Assembly (NCBI GenBank): GCA_023213395.1
Contig: CM041465.1
Location: 148,807,741-148,871,740 of the forward strand
Reading direction: 5' to 3'
DNA: 64,000 nt
Source: Cycas panzhihuaensis
Lineage: Eukaryota; Cycadophyta
Shown in pieces: positions 21,189-31,020 of the stretch. The notes beneath the pieces were generated by a model. It had not been told where the DNA came from. It did not search any database and worked only from the letters and a program-made list of their open reading frames with translations. Numbering within the stretch: the stretch's first letter is position 1; every line of letters starts with the position of its first letter. The position numbers and the translations under genes are program-made.

Positions 21189-21690
21189 TTAAAACTTCAC
21201 CCTCTTCAGTGGTTTGGTGAAGATATCGGCCACCTGATCTTCTGTGGGGTAGCACTTCAGTTGAATTGTGCCATCATGAAGTAGTTCCCTAATCTTGTGG
21301 ACTTTCGTACTTATATGTTTGGTACGATTATGAAACATAAGATTTTTATCCGTTTGGATTGTAGATTGATTATCTACATGTAAGCTAGTAGAACTTGTTT
21401 GGGTGGCATTTAATGTATTCAACAATTTTCTAAGACATATCACCTCCTTGCTTCTCTAAAAAACAACAATATATTCAGCTTCGGCAGTTGAGTCTGCAAC
21501 TATCTTCTGTCGTTTGGATCTCCATGATATTGGTGTTGTTCCAAGAAATGTTACGTACCTAGACATAGATCTTCCTGTGTCTTTATCTCTGGCAAAGTCT
21601 GAGTCTGTATATGCATAAAGTTTAAATTTTTCATTGGGTTCATACAACAGACCATATTTGCTGGTCGTCTTCAGGTACCTCAACACTGGT
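21189..21690 (-). pseudogene. copia2a RNase H
   Basis: Copia RNase H: MLRYLKTTSKYGLLYEP, KLYAYTDSDFARD, GRSMSRYVTFLG, ISWRSKRQKIVADSTAEAEYI, then after a stop LRKLLNTLNATQTSS, LHVDNQSTIQ, RTKHISTKVHKIRELL and CPTEDQVADIFTKPLKRVKF at the natural C-terminus. Two open segments (21189-21443, 21456-21686) are split near 21444-21455. It follows RT directly in the element sense. Confidence 0.9.
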
Positions 21691-22315
21691 ATTGCAGCTT
21701 ACCAGTGATTTTGCTTAGGATTCGTCATGAATGTTGCAAGATTGCCAACAGAGTGTGCAATATCTGGCCTTATGTTAGTAGTATAGATGAGACTACCTAC
21801 AAGTTGCCTGTAGAGTGTTGCGTCTGCCTCCTTAGTGTCACCATCAATTGAGAGTTTAACATTAGGTTCCATAGGTGTAGCCACTGGTCGAGCACCTTCC
21901 AATTGAAACTTTGTTAGAAGATCATTGATATATTTTTCTTGGGAGAGAAAGATTTTGCCATTCTTTTGAGTTACTTTAATTCCCAAGTAATATTTTATCA
22001 ACCTGAGGTCAGACAACTCAAAAGTTTTAGCAAGGTCCTTCTTCAGCTGGATGATTACCTGTTCACTATTCCCCATTATTAACATATCATCCACAGAGAT
22101 TAAGAGGTAAGTGATTTTATCATTTTAGCGCTTGATGAATAGTGGTGCATCGATATCTTGATAGTCACAAACCTCATATCCAAGTTGCCTCATTATTTCA
22201 GACAACTTAGTAAACCAAGCACGGGGGGCTTATTTTAGGCCGTACAAGGACTTTCTGAGCCTGCAAACCTTATGCTTCTAACCGATAATCTCGTATCCTT
22301 CTGGTTGAACCATCG
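21691..22315 (-). pseudogene. copia2a reverse transcriptase, truncated at N-terminus
   Basis: The minus strand gives VQPEGYEII, VCRLRKSLYGLK, PRAWFTKLSEIMRQLGYEVCDY, then SVDDMLIMGNSEQ, LSDLRLIKYYLGIKV, LSQEKYINDLLTKFQLEGA and YRQLVGSLIYTTNIRPDIAHSV. The catalytic box is SVDD (both Asp present). The first part of RT (the KARLVAKGF and MDVKxAFLNGDL blocks seen in copia3) is absent: the sequence jumps from the integrase NGVVE block straight to the RT VQPEGYE block near 22315. Confidence 0.88.
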
Positions 22316-22843
22316 TCCTGTTCATGCATTCAACAACTCCATTTTACTAGAGTGTACTTGCAACAGTGGTCTGATGTTTGATCCCATGGTGACGTAGGTA
22401 TGATTCAGACTTATTAGAGGTGTACTTGCCACTGTTGTCAGTCTTGAGTATTTTGATCTTGAATCCAGATTAATTTTTCACGTGAGCCTTGAAAACTTGA
22501 AATATAGAAAAAACCTCATGTTTTTTTGCAAGAAACGCAACCCATACTTTCTTGGTAAAATCATCAATGAAAGTAATATAGTACCACTTTTGTTTGAGAG
22601 AAGGGATGGGCATAGGACCGCATATACCTGAATGTACAAGCTGCAAATGTTGGTTAGATTTCCACTGACTATGAGGAAAGGGTTGTCTTTGAGATTTGGC
22701 AATGATACATGCTTCGCATTTCAAGGGCTTAGAGGAGAGCCTAGGTATACCAGGAAGAGTGGCATGTAGTTCTCTTAAACGATCAATTTTGATATGACCC
22801 ATACAAGCATGCCATAGGGCCGCTTGGGACAACTTTTGAGGAG
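22316..22843 (-). pseudogene. copia2b integrase (truncated) with GAG-pre-integrase
   Basis: GAG-pre-integrase zinc region: LWHACMGHIKIDRLREL, LPGIPRLSSKPLKCEACIIAK. Core: LVHSGICGPMPIPSL, FIDDFTKKVWVAFL, then a frame-broken region giving KILKTDNSGKYT and SNGVVECMNRT, which ends at the junction to RT. The first catalytic Asp (HSD in active relatives) reads Gly (codon complement of 22626-22628). Copia3 has the same replacement. The C-terminal half of integrase is missing. Confidence 0.85.
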
Positions 22844-23270
22844 TTAGGGTTGTGGTAAAAGTAGAGTCATCATCAACATAGCTTCAGAGGATGGTGAGCT
22901 AGTTAGGCGAAAAAGTTTGCTATCAAGAATTTTGGTCATAACCACAGCATTTGAAGGAGAGTGAATGACACAGAGAGTTTGATTATTTGTAGTTACACTC
23001 AGATCAAATCCATGAGAGACAAGGGTGGATAGGGAGAGCAGGTTCTGCTTCAGAGCAAGAATATATAAAACATCAACAAGGGTAAAATCTGAAAGGCCTG
23101 GGAGTTTCAGGCAAATAGTTCCAAGTCCTTCGACTGACTGAGATGATTTGTCAGCCATGTGTATAACACCACAAACTTCAGAGTCAAAATCCTAAAAGAA
23201 CTGGGGATGACAAGTCATATATTGTGTTGCTCCAGTATCCATGATCCAAGATAAAGTATTTGAGGTGGTG
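22844..23270 (-). pseudogene. copia2b protease and following segment
   Basis: Protease site WIMDTGATQYMT (DTG intact) near 23225-23255, then MADKSSQSVEGLGTI, LKLPGLSDFTLVDVLYI and LKQNLLSLSTLVSHGFDLSV, the usual copia protease-to-GAG-pre-integrase sequence. One stop is near 23190. The same blocks occur in copia3. Confidence 0.85.
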
Positions 23271-24190
23271 CTATTTACAACTCCAAGTGGTGAAGGCAAA
23301 AGTGAATAAGCATAGCCACAATGAGCCTCAATATACTTCGTGGATCTATCAACAACATTTGATGAAGTGGTCCCAATTCTTTGAAGGTGTGCATGAGCAA
23401 ATTGTGTTCCACCAAAAGTATCTTCAAAAGAAGTATTGTCAACATTATGTGCACTATAGCGTTATTGATAGCTTGGTAGTTTGTTGGTGGTAGTTCTGCA
23501 ATTTTTGGCATAGCGTCCTTTTCTATTACACCTTTGGCACACAATTATTTGATTTTCAATGCCATAAGAAGTATTGGGCTGGTTGGATTGTCTCTGATTA
23601 TTGGATCTGGGTCCAAGTTGATTATTTTGGCCTTGGCCTTAAGACTGTTTTTGTTGGAGTTGAGGAGCCTGTTGACCAAGAGGACGCTGTCCTTGTTGTC
23701 TACCTCTGCCTCTTCCACGGGAATTACCATCTCTACGAGAGTATTGACCTTGATTTTTGGTATAAAAAAGATCTTCTTCCACTTCAAAAGCAGCATCAAC
23801 TGGATCCGATGTAGTGGTGAAGTTGGTATCAATTGTCTTATCAAATTCAATGAACTTATCAGTAAGAGCCTCAAAGTTTAGGGTCTTCAAAGTATCACTA
23901 GATTGAAGATTTCCTAGTAGATTTTTGTAATCTGGGATATGTAGATATGACTAAATCAATGGTGTAGGTTGCAAGTGATCTCTCCAAAGTCCTTCATACT
24001 TTGCAGCATTTCTGACACCAGTGAACCACATGTCCCAATTTTGTTTCCCATTAAGAATAGAGTTCCCATTTTGCTTCAACTGTAAAGGCATGGTGTCTTT
24101 TGAGAAGGGAAGAAATAAACAAGGGACTATAAAAGTGATGGCAATAAATGACCAATCACTGTTTACAAATGGGAGATGCAATGAAGCAGT
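23271..24190 (-). pseudogene. copia2b gag
   Basis: Recognisable parts: MPLQLKQNGNSILNGKQNWDMW and VRNAAKYEGLW (N-terminal DUF4219-like WxxW region), IPDYKNLLGNLQSSDTL-type block, then LNFEALTDKFIEFDKTIDTNF and VEEDLFYTKNQGQYSRRDG followed by an Arg/Gly/Gln-rich basic stretch and a decayed CCHC knuckle (CQRCNRKG region near 23515-23550). The central UBN2 core seen in copia3 (34500-34740) is missing here, so Gag carries an internal deletion. Stops and frameshifts throughout. Confidence 0.75.
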
Positions 24191-24257
24191 GTAACAGAAG
24201 GAAGAAGAAGTGAGAATGGTTGCTCAAAGATGAAGGGAGCAACTTAGAGAAAAGTTA

Positions 24258-24459
24258 CCAACACTTGTAATAAATATTAACCTGACGCAGTAGGAATATG
24301 AGAAGCATTATGATGAAAATTGGCCACTAACACTTGTGGCAAATATTAACTTGACGCAACAGGAATATGAGAAGCACTATGATGAAAATTGGCCACTAGC
24401 ACTTGTGGCAAATATTAACCTGATGCAGCAGGAATATGAGAAGTACTATGATTGTGATT
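24258..24459. repeat. 66-69 bp minisatellite in copia2b leader
   Basis: Three head-to-tail units with the core CACTTGTGGCAAATATTAAC, each also carrying GACGCA, AGGAATATGAGAAG and TATGATGAAAATTGG. The copia3 leader holds diverged versions near 35085-35190 (CACTTGTGGCGAATCTTCCT), so the repeat predates the two copies. Confidence 0.9.
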
Positions 24460-26150
24460 ACACTGTGGATCAGTTTTTACAAATAAGTGATCAATATACA
24501 AGATTGTAGGCCAATGTGGAAGCTAACATCATTGGGCGTACACAACTTGAAACTCAAATGTAGAATGCGTAATCAACTCAATAACCTCTAACTTGTGTCC
24601 AACATGTAGTTGAGGTTGTTGAAGGGATGCTTAGGCTTCTAGTAGAATTAAGTTGGCCTTCACCTGCAATACTTGCAATTGTGCTTAGTGATGAAATCCA
24701 AGTCACAACGGAGCCCATATATTCCCAATCATCACTCAGTTCACCAATGAGTAGCTATATACCTCCTCCAAAGAGTGGTACATGCATACCCGTGGCTATG
24801 ACGGATATTGGATCAAGTATATTTTAATCTTGTAATAAAGTTTCAGTTTTTCCGATTGGTTATCAGGATGATCCCTGATTGAGGTACGATGGTATGGCTT
24901 ACCAAACCTCACCAATATTCCGGTTCAGTCCAGTCCAGTCCCAATTTGAAACCCACACTTTCTTTATGGCACAACATTCTGCCAACCAAGGTATCTCAAC
25001 CTTGGCGAGTGTGTAAACAGGTACAAGATGACGAAAAATAACGTACGTGATGCATTCCTTTTAGGGAGAGTGAAAAGATTATCGAATTTGTATCAAACGT
25101 ACATATAACTGAAAATAGAGTGCTTGCTTGGAGTGTTTTTAGAGTGCTTGCTTGAAGTGATCTTGAAGTGCTGAAATGTAATGCTGATAAGTGAGTGAGG
25201 ACACTGGATATTGCTTCGATCCAGGTGTTTTTTTACTCACTTTTACAATGGGCTTTTAAGCCTTATAAAATGAAGGAAGAATTTTTTTTTCACTTTTTTT
25301 AAAAATACAAAAAAAGGTAGCCTTCACTAAAACAGTAATAACTTTCTCTCACAATAACGAAATTGAGTGCTGATTTTTGTGCTGCAAACTATACTCAGAG
25401 CTTCATCTTTAGGAAGTGGAATCAGGTCCAGATGAGTTCTGAAAATTTTTTGGCAATCCTGCAAATTTGGCAGAATATATTTTTTCAAAATTCTTACTAA
25501 AAATAACTGCTATTCACTAAAACAGCAATAACTTTCTTATACGGCAACGAAATTAGGTGTCGATTTTTTTGTTGGAAACTAGACTTAGAGCCTCATCTTT
25601 AGCAATTGGAATCAGGCCAGCTGGAGCTCTGTAGAAGATTTTGCAGACCTGTGAAGTTTAGCAAGTAGATTTTATTTTTGTAGAAATTAGCTTGCTAATA
25701 TTTCATCATGATACCATATGAAATTTCCATTATTTTTTGATCACCAGGATCCCAATATGAGCAAGGTGAGAGCATACAATGATGAATATTTTAAATGGCT
25801 CCAAATTCTTTAAAAAAAGTGGGTAGAACCTCCCCTTACAATCATTGTTCTAAAAGTTAAAAAAATTTCGGCAACATTTTTCCTTGCTAAATGGACAAAA
25901 AGAGGGGAAAGAAAAGAAGAATGAGATAGCATAAATGGCTACCAAAGGATTGGAATGCTTGGGCCTTACAACTCTTTGTATTGTGCTTCTAAATCTGCAA
26001 AAGAGAGAGAAAACAAACAATTCTAAATATGCTATGATAAGAACTTGAAAATATTTCTAAATCCACTTTCGTAATCTCCTTCACCATATGGATTGTGGGG
26101 GAGAAAGAAGTGATGGCTCCATTGCAAGTGCAAGTGAGGAATATGAAGGA
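24460..26150 (-). other. copia2b leader
   Basis: No ORF with protein signature. It includes a block near 24590-24900 (AACCTCTAACTTGTGTCCAA, GATGAAATCCAAGT, CCGATTGGTTATCAGGATGA) shared with the copia3 leader near 35340-35650. A duplication of about 190 bp (25320-25509 and 25510-25690) is marked by CACTAAAACAGTAATAAC, AACGAAATT and GGAATCAGG in each copy. Confidence 0.75.
25320..25690. repeat. 190-bp tandem duplication in copia2b leader
   Basis: Two diverged copies: CACTAAAACAGYAATAACTT, then AACGAAATT, then TTCATCTTTAG or CTCATCTTTAG, then TGGAATCAGG, in the same order and spacing. Confidence 0.85.
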
Positions 26151-26167
26151 AGCAAGCTCTGATACCA
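26151..26167 (-). promoter_or_regulatory. copia2b primer binding site
   Basis: Minus strand TGGTATCAGAGCTTGCT, two bases from the LTR end (initiator-Met type). Confidence 0.92.
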
Positions 26168-26169
26168 CA

Positions 26170-26450
26170 TGAAAAGAGGGGATCTATCCTTCATCTCCAT
26201 GCACTAAACGCAAAGGCAAACATGGGAGCAAGAGAAACTTGAGAGAAAGAGAGTAGCTCTCACAAAATGGGGAGGTAAGAATGAGCCTCCTCCATTGAGC
26301 TTTTACTTTTATATTGAGAGAGGGAGCATTAGAGTTAGGTAATGCACATGAAAGTGTATTTCACTTAAGTGATCTAATTTAAAGTTCACTTAAGACCCTT
26401 TTTAGAAATAATCAACGAATGTAATGACCTTGTGACATTAACCTGTTTCA
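26170..26450 (-). repeat. copia2b 5' LTR (right end approximate)
   Basis: Begins TGAAAAGAGGGG beside the primer site. Ends near GACATTAACCTGTTTCA. It resembles the copia3 LTR in the CACTTAAGTGA and TGTGACATTAAC words. No matching 3' LTR is in the window. Confidence 0.65.
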
Positions 26451-26479
26451 ATATGATCAACTGAATTTATCAGACTAGT

Positions 26480-26980
26480 TTGTTGGCAAAGTATTAGGCC
26501 TTATTTTCGATTTTCGCTTTCACTTTATCTCTAGCAATTGAGCTTGCTCAATGGTCTTTAAGTACCATTTAGGAAATTTGACGAGTGGAACAACCTCAGG
26601 CTGCAACTCAAGCTATGTTTCTTAAGCATCTACAAACTCCTCTTTAATTTTTTTCTCCTTTGGCTCGACAATCTATTGACTGGAAGAACTCGATCTAGGC
26701 TATTCCTCATTTTGCTTTCCTTTGTCCTTCCAAATCCCCCAGATGTTTACATCTTGACTTTGATCTATCACCTGCTTATTAGTCTCTTTGGAGATGACTG
26801 TTGTAACTTGTTTGTCATTGTCTTCAAAGATAGCATCTTGAGTTGTATGAACCTTTCTGGTTGCCAACGCGTCTATGTGGTATGCTTTATTCTTTTCATT
26901 GTACTCAACAAGGATGCCTTCCAAGCTTTTATCATAAACTTTCTAGGTTTTATCTTTGGGAACATGCATATACATTATGC
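26480..26980 (-). pseudogene. copia6 post-integrase linker
   Basis: Open segment 26700-26924 reads EGILVEYNEKNKAYHIDALA and TTQDAIFEDND, the copia pattern in which GYxExxKAYRL is followed by RDVxFDE. Further left are QPEVVPLVKFPKWYLKTIEQA-like words leading towards the missing RT. Confidence 0.75.
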
Positions 26981-27700
26981 TTCCAAAGATTTTGAGATGA
27001 CTAACTGTAGATTTATGACTTGACCATGCTTCTTCAGGTGTTTTGTTCGTTATAGCTTTAGTTACACTCCAGTTTATCAGGTATGCTATTGTACAATCTG
27101 CTTCTTTCCAAAAGATGTCTGAAGAGGTTCTTTACTTTTACCAGCAGCTTGGCTTTTTTAACCAACATCTTGTTTACCCTCTCAGCTACACCATTATGCT
27201 AAGAAGTGTATGTTGATGTTAATTGCTTTATGTCATGGTTCTTACAAAATTGGACAATGATTTTGAAGGTAAATTATTTTTAATTATCTGGAAAGCTTGA
27301 TTCTTTATTTGCTTTCATTCTCCACTTCCGTTTTGAACTCCTTAATTTTCTCAAACATGAGACTTCTCCTTCAAAGGATAAACCTAGATTTTCTTGGAAT
27401 AATCATCAATGAAGGTTAAGAGATATTTTGCATCTCCAAGTAAAGTGGTTGGCATAGGACCATAAATGTTTGGGTACAAGGCTTAGTTTTCTAGTCACTT
27501 TGCCATTTGGAAATCTTTCCTTATGCTGCTTCCCAATGATACAAGCATCATATATACTCTTTTCTACTTTGAACTTTGGGAGACCATGTACCATATTCAA
27601 CTTTTTCATCAACCAAAGGCTAGGGAAGTGTAGATGTCCCAACCTTTCATGCCACAATTGAATCTTGTTTATTTAATACACCTGCAGTTAAATACGCTCT
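26981..27700 (-). pseudogene. copia6 integrase and GAG-pre-integrase remnant
   Basis: WHERLGHLHFPSLWLMKKLN, MVHGLPKFKVE, CIIGKQHKERFP form the zinc region (27406-27657). LTFIDDYSKK near 27400 begins the core, and [12 protein letters not shown]-like and [13 protein letters not shown]-like words follow leftwards in broken frames. No complete catalytic triad can be assembled. Confidence 0.8.
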
Positions 27701-27984
27701 TTGGTTTATAAACCTATATAAGAGCCTGTAAAGACGATTTTCTCTTATATCTTCTGTGATCGCTTTGCCTTTGTGATCACTGATAATTGCTTTCCTATCT
27801 TTAAAGAGAACTCTTCTTCCATTGTCCTCAATCTAACTGATAGAAATTAGATTCTTTTTTAATTTGGGCACATACAAAACATTCTCCATATAATAATCAT
27901 TACAGTCTGGAGTTATAATTGGAACCTCCCATATGCCTTTGACAGACAATATTTTTGTCTGTCAGAGATACAATATATCTTGAT

Positions 27985-28205
27985 GCTTCCCACATGTGCC
28001 TGAACCAATCAACCCTACCTATCATGCATCTAGAAGCACCTGAATCTATATACTAGACATCATTGTACCCTTTATTATGTGCTACCATATTTTGTTGGTT
28101 AGCTACAATCTACAAACTATCTTTACATTGCCGACCAACCTGCAACAGTCGACAATATTTCCTAATATGACTTGGTTTCTTGCAGTAATGGCAAGTCCTC
28201 TGAGT
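27985..28205 (-). pseudogene. copia6 zinc knuckle and protease
   Basis: CHYC-KKPS-H-IRKYC is a CCHC nucleocapsid knuckle. It is followed by VANQQNMVAHNKGYNDV and, after a stop, YIDSGASRCMIG, a protease site with DSG intact. Sequence to the right of 28205 is no longer Gag. Confidence 0.85.
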
Positions 28206-29100
28206 CATTTTAATTGAGTGGAGAAACAAGCATATTCGACTCATTTTAATGTTAAAAGCAACAAAACAATGCACGACAACTATCCATAGTGGGCACTTAA
28301 ATAGCCTTATGATAGCATACACTAATTTTATTAGAAAACACTTGCTATGGGGTCTTCAGGCACCTCACAGAGTGCCCGCAAAACATTAAATTCATTGGAC
28401 ACCACACAGGGAGCCAGAAAAACCTCATATGACCATGTTCAATGTGAAGAACTAAAAAAAGTATAATGTAAAAGTGTTTTCAGTTTTAACGACAGACTCC
28501 TTAGTGAGCCAAAAAATTGACTGACACTTATGAAATCATGTGACTAGGGGCTAACTAACGAAGGGGGCTTATCGAAACTCAAAACAAAATTAAAATAGAT
28601 TTAATGTAACCTTAACATTACAAAACATAAAATTAATTTTAATCTAAGTTGGTCTCGCAATGGATTTCATTTGTATTCGCCCTGTGCATTACGACTTCCG
28701 CGCCTAATCGATCAAATCGATTCGCCTTCAATTCCATGTACTTTAAGCTTGTTAACCTCCTGCAACAATGTCTTCTTCAAGCTTTTGTAACCTCGTTCGA
28801 TTCAAATCTAGTCGATAACATGCAGGATTATGAGTGTATCTTTATCAAGGTCCAACAATTTTAGCATTTTCTAAGAAAGTGTATAAACCCTGCCATAAAA
28901 ATATCCATGTGAATTGCTATACCTTCCATGTCTAAAGAACAAAACACTGTGTGGTGGTGTGAATCCATGGCTATAATGTGTAATGCCTATGTACTAATTT
29001 ACACGAGGGTGAAAAGCCACTAGTCACATTACCGGGGATATTTCAAGAAAATAAACTTGTGTAAAATGGCCCCCAACTAAGAATAGGATTTAATCAATCC
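28206..29100. other. unassigned sequence between copia6 and copia4
   Basis: I see no protein signature, LTR pair or RNA gene. It starts TGAGTCATTTTAATTGAG exactly where copia6 Gag similarity ends, so it may be the outer part of a long copia4 LTR or a separate insertion. A 71-residue plus-strand open frame (28649-28864) has no recognisable content. Confidence 0.4.
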
Positions 29101-29470
29101 AAGATTGTAAAGGAACCATTATGATTTGGACTTGAATAGATTAGCAAACGAGAAGCGACTGTTCGAAAGGGATTTTATACGTGACGAGGTTTCTTTCACT
29201 TGCAAAATCACTAGATCGATTTCTCAATGAACTACTTCTACGGTTTTTGTTAAGGCAACTATTGATAGATGAGAATCAAAGATGACTGAAATAGACTTGT
29301 ATTAAGAGGTACCGAACATACTTATACAAGAAGCCTCTAATAAGATGTTAGGGTTAAAGGCATGACTAACATAATAAGTGACAACTATGTTACATGACTC
29401 ATTAAATGTTATAGTTAAGTCACTAACATAAAATGCTAATATACAGAGGATAAGACATTATATTCTAACA
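29101..29470 (-). repeat. copia4 3' LTR (left limit approximate)
   Basis: On the minus strand the purine tract ATTAAGAGGGGA (complement of 29471-29482) is followed by TGTTAGAATATAATG, a normal LTR start. A TATA candidate (TGTATAAGTATG, minus strand) is near 29304-29315. Confidence 0.65.
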
Positions 29471-29486
29471 TCCCCTCTTAATGTCT

Positions 29487-29650
29487 GATCCTTTTTTTTC
29501 ATTTTGATTTTGCCTCTAAGATATAGAAATTTGCCTTTGGAGAGAGGTTTTGTGAAAATGTAACCAAGTTGCTCTTCGTTGGGACTATAGATCAATTTGA
29601 TTTCCTTTTTGTCTATCTTTTTTTAGATGAAGTGATGATGAACTTCAATG
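29487..29650 (-). pseudogene. copia4 RNase H, C-terminal part
   Basis: The minus strand continues the RNase H interrupted by copia3: IEVHHHFIKK follows RTKH (37538-37560) in frame across the insertion. Further left LVTFSQNLSPKANF-like words give the usual copia C-terminus (ADxFTKxL region, decayed). Confidence 0.8.
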
Positions 29651-30016
29651 TGTTGAGGGAATGGATCTAGGGATCTAGTGCATTAACACTACACAATGGC
29701 AAATAGTGAAGACAAGCACAATGTACTCAACAAGAAAAATGCTAATAGCTTGAGCTCAAAGAGGAGAAGTGTAGAATGATCACTCTTCATGTAATTTGAG
29801 CTTATATAATGAGAATGCTCGTTAGGGTTTGGAATTTGAGTTTTCCCTCCGAATGACATTCAGATGAGATTACATGAAATTACAGTGAAATGAACTTTAT
29901 GTCATTTCACTTAAGTGACTTAAGCATAGTCACCTTATCCGATAGTTACAAACATAAAAGTGACTTTATCTAATTCTAATTTTATGAAATGACCATGTGA
30001 CATTAACATCGTCACA
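29651..30016 (-). repeat. copia3 3' LTR
   Basis: Pairs with 37183-37537; purine tract at 30017-30032. Confidence 0.95.
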
Positions 30017-30348
30017 ATCCCCCCCTTAATGGTAGAAGGTCATTTTCCTTTATCCTATTCTAATCTATGAAGTCTTCATTTTAGCCTCATCATTACATTG
30101 AGAAATTTTTTTTTACAACCTACAAGACACTTTTGTGGGAAAACCCTCAAGGGAATAAAAACCCACGGACTTGACTTCTTATTCTATGAAGTGGCTTAGG
30201 CGGCTCTTTGAGTGTAGTCAGATAGACCAGCAGTACAAGCTGGTTGTGCAGTTTCAATCTGTTGAGTCTCTATATACCGTTTCGTCATCCCCCATGCCCT
30301 TTCGGGTTTTTACAAGTTCCAATTTTTGAAACAAGTACAACCCAACTC

Positions 30349-30452
30349 CTTTCGCGTCCATGAGGGTTTTTCACGAATGGGAGAGAGCAGAGACTTACTC
30401 TAGTCTTTTCGCGCCCACAAGGGGTTTTCACGAATGGGATAGAGTATGCTGG
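30349..30452. repeat. 56-bp tandem duplication in copia3 3' UTR
   Basis: Two units built on CTTTCGCGYCC, GGGKTTTTCACGAATGGGA and AGAG. The same duplicated arrangement occurs in copia2a (about 21025-21120). Confidence 0.8.
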
Positions 30453-30507
30453 TCCAGTGTGCCTTCTCCTTCAGTTAGTTGGAGATGGAGGCCCTGAGGC
30501 TGAACTG

Positions 30508-31020
30508 CTATTGAAACTGTTCAAACTTCACCCTTTGCAGCAGTTTGGTGAAGATATCAACCACTTGGTCTATTGTGGGGCAGTGTTCCAATTGTATTGT
30601 GCAGTCATGGACCAGTTTCCGGATCCTGTGGACTTTTGTACTAATGTGTTTTGTACGATCTTGAAAAATAGGATTCTTGACCATGTGGATTGCTGACTGA
30701 TTGTCCACACGTAAGCTCATTGGACCTATCTGGGTGACATCCAAAGTATGTAATAATTTGCGAAGCCATATTCCTTCCTTGCTAGTCTCAGAAGCAACTA
30801 TGTATTCGGCTTCAGCAGTAGAATCTACAACGATTTTTTGTTGCCTTGACTGCCATGAAATTGGAGTTGTTCTAAAAAATGTGATGTACCCGGAGTTGAT
30901 CTTCTTGTATTTTTGTCATCGACAAAATCCGAGTTTGTGGATACTGTAAGTCTGAAATCATTGTTATGCTCATACAACAAACCAAGTTTGCTGGTCGTCT
31001 TCAGGTACTTCAACACTCGT
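30508..31020 (-). pseudogene. copia3 RNase H
   Basis: Copia RNase H in two frames: VLKYLKTTSKLGLLYEH, TVSTNSDFVDDKNTRRSTPG (the catalytic Asp of the usual YTDSD is changed to Asn in TNSD), then a frameshift near 30840; QSRQQKIVVDSTAEAEYI-like residues, LRVDNQSAIHMVKNP, RTKHISTKVHRIRKL and QVVDIFTKLLQRVKFEQ at the C-terminus. Confidence 0.88.

Larger units (their letters stand above)
20785..22315 (-). mobile_element. copia2a: 3' half of a copia element
   Basis: Contains a 3' LTR part (20785-21011, TGTTAGAATTAATG at its 5' end on the minus strand), purine tract ATGAAAGGGGAG, a 3' UTR with the same 56-bp type repeat found in copia3, RNase H and most of RT. It stops abruptly near 22315, where RT sequence is joined to integrase sequence. 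The LTR does not match the LTR at 26170-26450, and its left flank (gag relic B, through the gypsy1 insertion) differs from the right flank (copia6). Confidence 0.7.
22316..26450 (-). mobile_element. copia2b: 5' half of a related copia element
   Basis: From right to left: 5' LTR (26170 to about 26450), primer site, a leader of about 2 kb with two kinds of tandem repeat, gag, protease, GAG-pre-integrase and integrase up to its Glu motif. It belongs to the same wider family as copia3; leaders, Gag and protease align throughout. The LTR shares the CACTTAAGTGA and GACCxTGTGACATTAAC words with the copia3 LTR and not with the copia2a LTR. Confidence 0.7.
26460..28205 (-). mobile_element. copia6: truncated copia remnant
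   Basis: The minus strand gives, from right to left, a CCHC knuckle, protease, GAG-pre-integrase, integrase fragments and the integrase-RT linker. RT, RNase H and both LTRs are absent: the 3' part ends at the copia2b LTR and the 5' part at about 28205. Decay is heavy, which makes it one of the oldest layers. Confidence 0.8.

Noticed and set aside
24258-24459. CRISPR-like array.
   Set aside because: Units are contiguous with no unique spacers, in a plant retrotransposon leader. The same applies to 55840-56260 and 42641-43100.
26457-26461. TCAAC as target duplication pairing with TCAAC at 3891-3895 for a single copia2 element.
   Set aside because: The right copy does not sit next to a CA terminus, and the LTRs on the two sides do not match.
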